Source: Microbacterium sp. 18062
GTDB taxonomy: Bacteria; Actinomycetota; Actinomycetes; Actinomycetales; Microbacteriaceae
NCBI RefSeq assembly: GCF_902706225.1
Contig: NZ_CACSKB010000003.1
Coordinates: forward strand, 1-64,000
Direction of reading: 5' to 3'
Length of the DNA: 64,000 bases
Positions 25,305 through 32,655 of this stretch are shown here, one piece after another. A program made the translations under genes and the position numbers. Position 1 is the stretch's first letter, and each line of letters opens with the position of its first letter. The notes under the pieces were generated by a model, which did no database searches, had not been told where the DNA came from, and worked only from the letters and a program-made list of their open reading frames with translations.

Positions 25305-26252
25305 ATGACCACACTCGCCACACCACGTCCGGCCGCCACACCACAGGCCACCGCCGCGCTGCGCTCTCGCCGCCGCATGAGCGGCGAGCGGCTCGCGCTA
25401 CTCGTCTTCCTGCTGCCCGCACTCATCTACCTGATCCTCTTCTTCGGCTACCCGCTCGCGCTCAACGTCTACATGAGCTTCACCGAGTACGGCTCGCGCA
25501 GCTTCATCACCGGCGAGGCTCCGTTCGTCGGCCTCGACAACTACATCACCGTCCTCCAGGACAAGATCTTCAGCCGCGCCCTCTGGAACACGCTGCTGTT
25601 CACGTTCGTCTCGGTCGCATTCCAGATCATCCTCGGCATGGGCGGCGCGTTGCTGCTCGCGAAGCGCCCCTACGGCTCCCGGGTCATGTCGGCCCTCGTG
25701 CTGCTGCCCTGGCTGTTCCCCTTCGTCATCACCGCGACCATCTGGAAGTGGATCCTGGCCGAGGGTGGCGCGCTCGGCGACGTCGCCGCGCTCTTCGGCA
25801 TCGCCAATCCCCTCTGGCTCACCGACCCGGCAACGGCGATCTGGGCCATCATCCTCATCAACATCTGGGCGGGGCTCCCCTTCAACATCGTCATCCTCGC
25901 GTCTGGGCTCAGAGACGTGCCACCCGAGCTGCACGAGGCGGCCGCCCTCGACGGGGCGGGGTCGTTGCGCCGGTTCTGGCACATCACCTTGCCGAGCCTG
26001 CGCGGTCTGCTGCTGGTGGTCACCGTGCTCGGGCTCGTGCTCACTCTGAAGGTGCTCGATCTCATCCTGATCCTCACCGGCGGCGGCCCGGCCAACTCGA
26101 CGCAGACGCTCGCGATGCTCGCCTACCAGGCGTCGTTCGCCAACTTCGACTTCGGCGAGGGCGCCGCCATCGGCAACATCCTCATCCTCCTCACCCTCGT
26201 CTTCGCGATCGCCTATGCCTTCGTCAACCGTCGTTCCGAGGAGGCGTCATGA
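25305..26252 (+). CDS. sugar ABC transporter permease (MalF type)
   Basis: This 315-residue inner permease has six membrane helices and the EAA loop HEAAALDGAGSLRRFWHITLPSL, which docks the ATPase. The N-terminus has about 35 extra Ala/Thr/Arg residues. It partners the following permease, with a 4-bp ATGA overlap. No ATPase gene is in the operon, so a shared MsiK/UgpC-type ATPase elsewhere is probably used, as is common for actinobacterial sugar importers. Confidence 0.92.
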   Translation: MTTLATPRPAATPQATAALRSRRRMSGERLALLVFLLPALIYLILFFGYPLALNVYMSFTEYGSRSFITGEAPFVGLDNYITVLQDKIFSRALWNTLLFTFVSVAFQIILGMGGALLLAKRPYGSRVMSALVLLPWLFPFVITATIWKWILAEGGALGDVAALFGIANPLWLTDPATAIWAIILINIWAGLPFNIVILASGLRDVPPELHEAAALDGAGSLRRFWHITLPSLRGLLLVVTVLGLVLTLKVLDLILILTGGGPANSTQTLAMLAYQASFANFDFGEGAAIGNILILLTLVFAIAYAFVNRRSEEAS

Positions 26253-27085
26253 GCATCGCCGTCGCACGACCCGGCCGCGAACGCCGGGTACGCATGAGCG
26301 TCACGGTCGTCTCCACAGTTCTGCTCGCCGTCTTCCTCTTCCCCATCTACTGGCTGGTCAACGCGTCCCTGCAGGATGGCGTGAACTCGGCGACCGTCAC
26401 CTGGCTTCCCCTTGACTTCTCGCTGGAGGGCTACGCGCGCGCGTTCTCCGAGCAGCTGCCGAACATCGTCACGAGTTTCACCGTGGCCGTCGGCACGACG
26501 GTGTTCACGCTCGCCGTGGCGCTGCCGGGCGCGTACGCGCTGAGCAGACTGCGCACCCGCATCGTCGACGCGGTGCTCGTGACGGTGTTCATCGCGCAGA
26601 TCATCCCCGGGATCGTGCTCGCGACCGGGATGTACTCGGCGTTCGCCCGACTGGGGATCCTCAACACCCACCTCGCGATCATCCTCGCCGACACGACTCT
26701 GGCCGTGCCGTTCGCCATCCTGATCCTGCGCTCGTTCATGCGAGGGATCCCGGAGGAGATCTTCGAGGCCGTGCGACTAGACGGAGCGGGGACCTGGCGC
26801 GCCTTCGTCTCGATCGTTCTCCCGCTGAGCAAGAACTCGGTCATCACCGCAGCGCTGTTCTCGTTCCTCTACGCGTGGAGCGACCTCATCTTCGCCATCA
26901 CGATGTCCACGAGCTCCTCGGTGCGCACCGTCACCATCGGCATCTACCGCTACATGGGTGCGGAGGCCGATGCCTGGAACGCCGTCATGGCGTCGGGGGT
27001 GCTCGCCGCACTGCCGGTCGTGCTGATCACGATTCTCGCTCAGCGCTCGCTCGTCGACGGGCTCACCGTGGGCTCGGGCCGCTGA
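26249..27085 (+). CDS. sugar ABC transporter permease (MalG type)
   Basis: This 278-residue permease starts within the stop of the upstream gene (ATGA). It has six helices, the EAA loop FEAVRLDGAGTWRAFVSIVLP and a C-terminus typical of MalG proteins (AQRSLVDGLTVGSGR). It completes the import channel. The operon ends here; a REP-like element follows at 27150. Confidence 0.92.
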   Translation: MSIAVARPGRERRVRMSVTVVSTVLLAVFLFPIYWLVNASLQDGVNSATVTWLPLDFSLEGYARAFSEQLPNIVTSFTVAVGTTVFTLAVALPGAYALSRLRTRIVDAVLVTVFIAQIIPGIVLATGMYSAFARLGILNTHLAIILADTTLAVPFAILILRSFMRGIPEEIFEAVRLDGAGTWRAFVSIVLPLSKNSVITAALFSFLYAWSDLIFAITMSTSSSVRTVTIGIYRYMGAEADAWNAVMASGVLAALPVVLITILAQRSLVDGLTVGSGR

Positions 27086-27149
27086 GACGAACTCCGACGT
27101 GCTGCCCACGCGGACGGCCGAGGCATCGGTACCGGCGCGCGCGACCGCC

Positions 27150-27178
27150 CCGGCGACGGCGATCAGCCGAGCGACGGC
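27150..27178. repeat. REP-like element, copy 3
   Basis: CCGGCGACGGC at 27150-27160 is followed by GATCAGCCGAGCGACGGC. The same 29-bp pattern, with a few changes, occurs at 61729-61758, and a related one at 19986-20014. It lies between the sugar operon and hipBA. Confidence 0.55.
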
Positions 27179-27232
27179 GGCGACTACGCGGGTACGCCCA
27201 GATCCGCCGCCCGTCCACTGACGCCGGAGTAC

Positions 27233-27282
27233 TGATAGCTATACCTACCAGAAATATGCAATTATGGCAGGTATAGCTATCA
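27233..27282. promoter_or_regulatory. hipBA operator: perfect 14-bp inverted repeat
   Basis: TGATAGCTATACCT (27233-27246) and AGGTATAGCTATCA (27269-27282) are exact complements, 36 bp centre to centre. Each arm contains the self-complementary ATAGCTAT. The right arm touches the AGGAGG ribosome site of the antitoxin gene. This is the expected arrangement for two HipB dimers autoregulating the promoter between them. Confidence 0.8.
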
Positions 27283-27292
27283 GGAGGATCGT

Positions 27293-27592
27293 ATGGTGCG
27301 ACGAAGTTCGCGACAGCGGCAACGTGACCTCCGTGAGTTCGGCGAGCATCTGCGACGCTGGCGGCGAGTGAATGGGCTCAGCGCCACGCAAGTCGCCGAG
27401 CGGGCCTCGATCACTCGGGAGACGCTGCGCAACATCGAGCACGGAACGGGCACAGCGCGCCTCGACAGCGTCTTCGCCGTCCTCGCAGCCCTCGGGATCA
27501 CCGACGCGATCCTTCGCGGCGCGAACCCGTACAACAGCGAAGCGGCGCGTGCGCGCATCGACGACATCATCAACGGCGGAGGCGAGCTATGA
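27293..27592 (+). CDS. hipB: HipB-like antitoxin, XRE helix-turn-helix
   Basis: This 99-residue protein has an XRE domain at residues about 16-70: LREFGEHLRRWRRVNGLSAT, then QVAERASITRETLRNIEHG. It should dimerise, neutralise the HipA kinase and repress its own promoter at the dyad 27233-27282. AGGAGG is 8 nt before the ATG. It overlaps hipA by 4 bp (ATGA), the standard toxin-antitoxin coupling. Confidence 0.85.
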   Translation: MVRRSSRQRQRDLREFGEHLRRWRRVNGLSATQVAERASITRETLRNIEHGTGTARLDSVFAVLAALGITDAILRGANPYNSEAARARIDDIINGGGEL

Positions 27593-28842
27593 ACACGCCT
27601 CCCCGGATCGACGTCTACAGCCACGACCGGCATGAGCCGCGACGTGCCGGCACGCTGCGGCCATCCTTCATGGGTCGCACTCTCGCCGGTGCCTCATTCG
27701 AGTACGACCCGCAGTTCTTGACGGACGGCTACGCGCTGTCGCCGGATCTTCCCCTGCGGCCTGGGCGTACATTCACGCCGGAGAGCGCCACCATGTTCGG
27801 GGCGTTCGCCGACGTGTCCCCCGATGAGTGGGGTCGACGGATCGTCCAGACCGCGCACACGCGCGAGGCTCGCAGGCTGGGCGAGCGTCCCCGCATCCTG
27901 GGAGAGTTCGATTTCCTGCTCGGTGTGTCGGATGCCACGCGCATGGGAGCGCTGCGATTGCAGAACCCGGCGTCGGGCGCCTGGCTCTCCGAGGACGATG
28001 CGGTCGCCAACATGCACGAGCTCCCACGAATCCTCGAGGCCGCGCGCCGCTACGAAAGACACGAGGCCACCGACGAAGACGTCGCCTACCTGAACGGGAT
28101 CGCAACGAGCCCCGGTGGGGCGCGGCCCAAGACCAACATCCTCACCTCCGACGGGCACCTCGCGATCGCGAAACTGCCGCACTCCAAGGATGGCGACATC
28201 GACGTGGAACGATGGGAGGCCGTCGCACTGACGCTCGCGCGACATGCCGGCGTCGACGTCCCGGTCTTTCAGCTGGGAGCGGGAGAAGGCCGCAAGGCCG
28301 TACTGGTCTCCGAGCGGTTCGACCGCACGGAAGAACATCGCGTACCGTACATCTCCGCCCACACCGCGATGGGTCTGGGCACCCACAAGTCCGGGTCGAA
28401 CCTCACCTACGTCGACTTCGCGGATGCCACGGCCGATCTCGCGGGCGACGTCAGAGGAAACCTCCATCAGCTCTACCGCAGGATCGCGCTTACGGTCCTC
28501 GTCGGCAATGCCGACGACCACTGGCGCAACCACGGGTTCCTTCTCGTCAACGGGCAGTGGTCGCTCTCACCCGCGTTCGACATCAACCCGTCTCGCGCCA
28601 CGACCATCAGTTCCCGGCGCATCAGCCCCGACGCCGACCCGGACCAGCGCCGCATCGCCGATCTCCTCGCCGTCGCAGACGCGTTCGAACTCACCGCGGG
28701 CGAAGCCATGACCGTCGCCTGCGAGGTGGGCGCGGCAGTCGCGTCATGGCCGGATGTCGCCCGCCGGCTCGGAGTGACAGAGGCCGAGATCGCAGAGATG
28801 TCATCGGCGTTCGGACAGGATCAGATCGACGAAGTGACGTAG
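27589..28842 (+). CDS. hipA: HipA-family serine/threonine kinase toxin
   Basis: This 417-residue protein has an N-terminal subdomain, then the ATP-binding segment PGGARPKTNILTSDGHLAIAK and the catalytic loop VGNADDHWRNHGF (Asp and Asn of the HipA site). The metal-binding LSPAFDINPS follows. All key residues are present, so it should be active. E. coli HipA phosphorylates glutamyl-tRNA synthetase and causes persistence; whether this homologue has that target is unknown. It starts inside the hipB stop. Confidence 0.9.
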   Translation: MNTPPRIDVYSHDRHEPRRAGTLRPSFMGRTLAGASFEYDPQFLTDGYALSPDLPLRPGRTFTPESATMFGAFADVSPDEWGRRIVQTAHTREARRLGERPRILGEFDFLLGVSDATRMGALRLQNPASGAWLSEDDAVANMHELPRILEAARRYERHEATDEDVAYLNGIATSPGGARPKTNILTSDGHLAIAKLPHSKDGDIDVERWEAVALTLARHAGVDVPVFQLGAGEGRKAVLVSERFDRTEEHRVPYISAHTAMGLGTHKSGSNLTYVDFADATADLAGDVRGNLHQLYRRIALTVLVGNADDHWRNHGFLLVNGQWSLSPAFDINPSRATTISSRRISPDADPDQRRIADLLAVADAFELTAGEAMTVACEVGAAVASWPDVARRLGVTEAEIAEMSSAFGQDQIDEVT

Positions 28843-28922
28843 TCGATCATGCAGGCGGATCAACCGCCCCAGCGAAGACGGCTGCGCAGCGTGGCGGGCG
28901 AAGACCCCGGCGGATCCCGCCG

Positions 28923-30809
28923 CTACTCGGGCAGAGCGGATGCGGCGAACGCGAGCATCCGGCGCAGGAGGCGCCGCCGCGACTCGAGCCGGCGGTACTC
29001 ATGGCCTTCTCCCTGCAGCTGCAGGTACTCGACCGGCCGGCCCCGACGCCGGAGCGCACGCACGATCTGCCGCGCCTCTCCGATCGGCACGTTGGTGTCG
29101 AGCTCGCCGTGCACGACGAGCAGCGGCACGTCGATCGCGTCGGCCTCGCGCAGCGGCGACAGGCGCTTGAGCAGCCGGCGATCGGCGGTCGGATGGCCGT
29201 ACTTGGGATACGCGGCCGCCGCGATCCACGGCTCGGTGTCGCGGTAGAACGTGCGCAGATCGCTCATGCCGCAGACGTCGATCCCGGCGGCGAAGACCCC
29301 CGGGGAGAAGGCGAGCAGCGCGAGGGTGAGGTATCCGCCGTACGAGCGTCCGCCGACCGCGATCCGGCCCGGCTCCGCGATGCCCAGCGCGACGAGGTGC
29401 GCCGCAGCCGCCCGCACGTCCGCGAAGGCGCCCTCGCGCTTCGAGCCCTCGTCGGCGTGCACGAACTCGCGGCCGAAGCCCGACGAGCCGCGCACGTTGA
29501 GCGCGAACACCGAGATGCCGGCCGCGACGAACGCCTGGTGCTGCGCCGAGAACCCCGGCCGCTCCTGAGCCTCCGGGCCGCCGTGCAGCCACACGAGTGC
29601 GCGTCCCGCCGCATCCGGAGCCGCATCCGGATGGCCCCGATACAGCCAGCCCGTGATCTCGAGCCCGTCCTCGCTCCGGAATCGCTCGAGACTCGGCGTG
29701 GCGAGGTCCTCCACCCCGACCGCCGGCGCCGTCGTCACCCGCGACCAGCGGCGCCGGACGACCTCGAACCTCCAGAGTGTGCGCGGACGGTGCGCGCTCT
29801 CGACGGCGATGAGGATGCTGCGACCGTCGCGGCTCATGACGACGTCGGTCGCGATCGTCCCGGGAAGGCCGTCGATCCGCTCGCGTTCGCCGGTCGCGGG
29901 GTCGAGGAGCTCCAGCTCGGTCGCCCCCGCCACGTTCCACACGAGGACGAGAAGGCCGCCCGCGTCGTCGGCGTCGATCTCGTCGAGCTCCGCGTCGGGA
30001 CGCGCCGCGATGTAGGCCGCGGCGTCCTCCCCGGCCATGCCGTGGTCATCCGGCCCATGGCCGAGGGGCGCCGCGACGAGCTGGCGACGGTCGCGGCCGA
30101 TGTCGGTCACGAGGTAGGTCGTGAGCGGATGCTCCGCGCCGGGCGGTGCGGGACGGATGATCGCCGACTCGGTCGTCCCGGTCGCCGTGGCGGGCAGGAG
30201 GTGCCGGTGGGTGTCGGTCAGCCGGTCGACGCCGACGCAGAAGTGCCGACCGCGCCGACCGTCGCGGAGGACCGCGAGACGCTCCTCGGCCGACAGGTCG
30301 AGCACGCTGATGAGCTGCCCCGTCGCGAGCGCGTGCAGCTCGCCGGTGAGCGGGTCGGCGAGATACGCGTACGTCTCGTCGCCGGGCTCGACCGGCGGAA
30401 TCGTCACGACGACGCGGTGCCCGCTGCGCGTCCACGGGCCGAGCTCGGCGTGGATGTGCTCCGAGCCCGCGATCCGCCTCGCGTCACGGCCGTCGGGACG
30501 CACGACCCACACCTGCTGGCGCACGCCGCCGTCGGTCGCGACCGCGCACGCGAGCCATGCTGAGTCCGCGGACCACGACACGGCGACCACCGGGTCGTCC
30601 GTGAAGGCGATCTCGACGGCCTCCGGCAGCTCGTCCTCCTCCGGAACGACCTGCACCCACACCGACGGCTGACCGCCGCGATCGCTGATGAACGCGACAC
30701 GATCGGCCTCGGGGGTCATCGTGGGACCCCAGCTGCTCCATGCCTCGACGAGGCGGTCGGCATGCTCCGCGAGCGTCGGGGGGATCGTGCGATCCTCGGT
30801 CGTGCTCAT
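28923..30809 (-). CDS. S9-family (prolyl oligopeptidase-like) peptidase
   Basis: This 628-residue cytoplasmic serine peptidase has an N-terminal beta-propeller (residues about 30-370) and a C-terminal alpha/beta-hydrolase domain. The nucleophile Ser is in GRSYGGY, the Asp in HGELDTNVP and the His in GEGHEYRR. There is no signal peptide. It is the last gene of a probable three-gene unit behind the GCS2/ATP-grasp ligase and the amidotransferase (58-bp gap), so it may hydrolyse or recycle the short peptide amide they make. A general acylaminoacyl peptidase role is also possible. Confidence 0.88.
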   Translation of the reverse strand: MSTTEDRTIPPTLAEHADRLVEAWSSWGPTMTPEADRVAFISDRGGQPSVWVQVVPEEDELPEAVEIAFTDDPVVAVSWSADSAWLACAVATDGGVRQQVWVVRPDGRDARRIAGSEHIHAELGPWTRSGHRVVVTIPPVEPGDETYAYLADPLTGELHALATGQLISVLDLSAEERLAVLRDGRRGRHFCVGVDRLTDTHRHLLPATATGTTESAIIRPAPPGAEHPLTTYLVTDIGRDRRQLVAAPLGHGPDDHGMAGEDAAAYIAARPDAELDEIDADDAGGLLVLVWNVAGATELELLDPATGERERIDGLPGTIATDVVMSRDGRSILIAVESAHRPRTLWRFEVVRRRWSRVTTAPAVGVEDLATPSLERFRSEDGLEITGWLYRGHPDAAPDAAGRALVWLHGGPEAQERPGFSAQHQAFVAAGISVFALNVRGSSGFGREFVHADEGSKREGAFADVRAAAAHLVALGIAEPGRIAVGGRSYGGYLTLALLAFSPGVFAAGIDVCGMSDLRTFYRDTEPWIAAAAYPKYGHPTADRRLLKRLSPLREADAIDVPLLVVHGELDTNVPIGEARQIVRALRRRGRPVEYLQLQGEGHEYRRLESRRRLLRRMLAFAASALPE

Positions 30810-30867
30810 CCGATCGCCCCCTTCGGCCGATCAGCGCGCTGACACGCGCGGGACGCGTACCGCGTGC

Positions 30868-32652
30868 TCATCCGACCCCGTGCTCCTGCAGCCACAGCTC
30901 GAGCAGGGCGAGCTGCCACAGCGCGTTCGAGCCGAGCCGCGTCCGCGTCGTGTTGGGGTCGGCGAGGAGCCTGTCGACCGTCGACGGCACGAACAGCCCG
31001 CGCCGCCGCGCCGCCGGGTCGGTCAGGGCGCCCCGCACCTTCTCGAGGTACGGGCCGTCGAGCTGGCGGATCGCCGGCACCGGGAAGTATCCCTTCGTCC
31101 GGTCGATCACCTCGTCCGGCACGACACCGCGCGCGGCCCGCTTGAGCACGCCCTTGCCTCCGTCGGCGAGCTTGAGCGCCGGAGGGATCGTCGCGACGAG
31201 CTCCACGAACTCGTGATCCAGGAACGGCACGCGTGCCTCGAGCCCCCACGCCATCGTCATGTTGTCGACGCGCTTGACCGGATCGTCGACGAGGTTGACC
31301 ATCGTGTCGTTGCGCAGCGCCGCATCCACCGTCGTCTCCGCCCCCGGCTCCGCGAACCGCTCGGTCACGAACCGCGTCGGCACGTCCTCATCCGGCATCC
31401 ATTCCGGCGAGAGCAGGTTCGGCATGTCGTCCCATCGCCGGTCGAAGAACACCGACGCATACGCATCGACGGCGTCGCCGCGCGGCACGTCCCGAAGCGG
31501 CGGATACCAGTCGTAGCCGCCGAGCACCTCGTCGGCGCCCTGACCCGACTGCACGACCTTGATCGAGCGCGAGACCTCTTCGCTCAGGAGATAGAACGCG
31601 ACGCAGTCGTGACTGACCATCGGCTCGCTCATCGCGCGGATCGTGCCGTCGATCGCGGGAAGCAGTCGGTCGTCGCCGATCGGGATGCGGTGGTGGTCGG
31701 TCGCGAACCGCTCGGCGACGATCGTCGAGTACTCGAACTCGTCGCCCGACTCGCCGCCCGCCGCCTCGAACCCGATGCTGTAGGTCGCCAGGTCGCGCTG
31801 GCCGGCCTCGGCCAGGAGCGCGACGACGATGCTCGAGTCGATGCCGCCCGACAACAGCACGCCGACCGGGACGTCGGCGACCATCCGGCGGTCGACCGCG
31901 GTGCGCAGGCTCGCGAGCAGCGCCTCCTCCCAGTCGCGCCCGCTCCAGCCAGCGCGGTCGGGATCGCGCACGAAGTCGGCCCGCCAGTACACGTGCTCGG
32001 CGCTCGTGCCGTCGGGCTCGATGACGCGCATCGTCGCGGGCGGCAGCTTCTTCACACCGTTCAGGATCGTGCGCGGCGCGGGCACGATCGAGTGGAACGA
32101 CATGTAGCACGCGAGCGCCGCCCGGTCGATCGACGTGTCGACGTCGCCCGCCGCGACGAGTGCGGGGAGCGTGGAGGCGAACCGCACGCGGTCGCGCGTC
32201 TCGGACACGTACAGCGGCTTGATGCCGAGGCGGTCTCGCACCATCACGACACGGCCGCTCGCGTGCTCGGCGATGACGATCGCGAACATGCCCAGCAGAT
32301 GGTCGACGAAGTCCGTCCCCCACTCGGCATACGCCTTGCCGATGACCTCCGTGTCGGACGTGGAGAAGAACGCGTGGCCGGATGCCGCGAGCTCGGCGCG
32401 CAGCTCCTTGTAGTTGTAGATGCAGCCGTTGAACGCGACCGTGAGGCCCAGCGCACTGTCGACGAGCGGCTGACCGCCCGCCGCGGACAGGTCGATGATC
32501 GACAGGCGGCGATGGCCGAGCGCGACCCCGCCGCGCGCCCACAGCCCGTCGCCGTCGGGCCCCCGGTGCACGAGGCACCCCGTCATCGCCGCCACCGCGC
32601 CGATGTCGGCGCTGCGCCCGTCGAGGCGCACCTCACCCGCCAGTCCGCACAT
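30868..32652 (-). CDS. asparagine-synthase-type amidotransferase (N-acetylglutaminylglutamine amidotransferase-like)
   Basis: This 594-residue class II glutamine amidotransferase starts MCGLAGE, so Cys2 is the N-terminal nucleophile. The glutaminase domain has HRGPDGDG and YNYKELR. The synthetase domain has the PP-loop VLLSGGIDSSIVVALL and SGQGADEVLGGY. Members with this architecture amidate N-acetylglutaminylglutamine, an osmolyte, rather than free Asp. The gene starts 3 bp after the stop of the ligase gene, with AGGAGAGG inside that gene, indicating tight coupling. I infer that it amidates a peptide made by the ligase. Ordinary AsnB activity cannot be excluded. Confidence 0.85.
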   Translation of the reverse strand: MCGLAGEVRLDGRSADIGAVAAMTGCLVHRGPDGDGLWARGGVALGHRRLSIIDLSAAGGQPLVDSALGLTVAFNGCIYNYKELRAELAASGHAFFSTSDTEVIGKAYAEWGTDFVDHLLGMFAIVIAEHASGRVVMVRDRLGIKPLYVSETRDRVRFASTLPALVAAGDVDTSIDRAALACYMSFHSIVPAPRTILNGVKKLPPATMRVIEPDGTSAEHVYWRADFVRDPDRAGWSGRDWEEALLASLRTAVDRRMVADVPVGVLLSGGIDSSIVVALLAEAGQRDLATYSIGFEAAGGESGDEFEYSTIVAERFATDHHRIPIGDDRLLPAIDGTIRAMSEPMVSHDCVAFYLLSEEVSRSIKVVQSGQGADEVLGGYDWYPPLRDVPRGDAVDAYASVFFDRRWDDMPNLLSPEWMPDEDVPTRFVTERFAEPGAETTVDAALRNDTMVNLVDDPVKRVDNMTMAWGLEARVPFLDHEFVELVATIPPALKLADGGKGVLKRAARGVVPDEVIDRTKGYFPVPAIRQLDGPYLEKVRGALTDPAARRRGLFVPSTVDRLLADPNTTRTRLGSNALWQLALLELWLQEHGVG

Positions 32653-32655
32653 GCG

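Noticed and set aside
24039-27085. A missing or broken ATPase gene in the sugar ABC operon
   Set aside because: No remnant was found between or after the permeases. Actinobacterial importers of this type normally share one ATPase encoded elsewhere.
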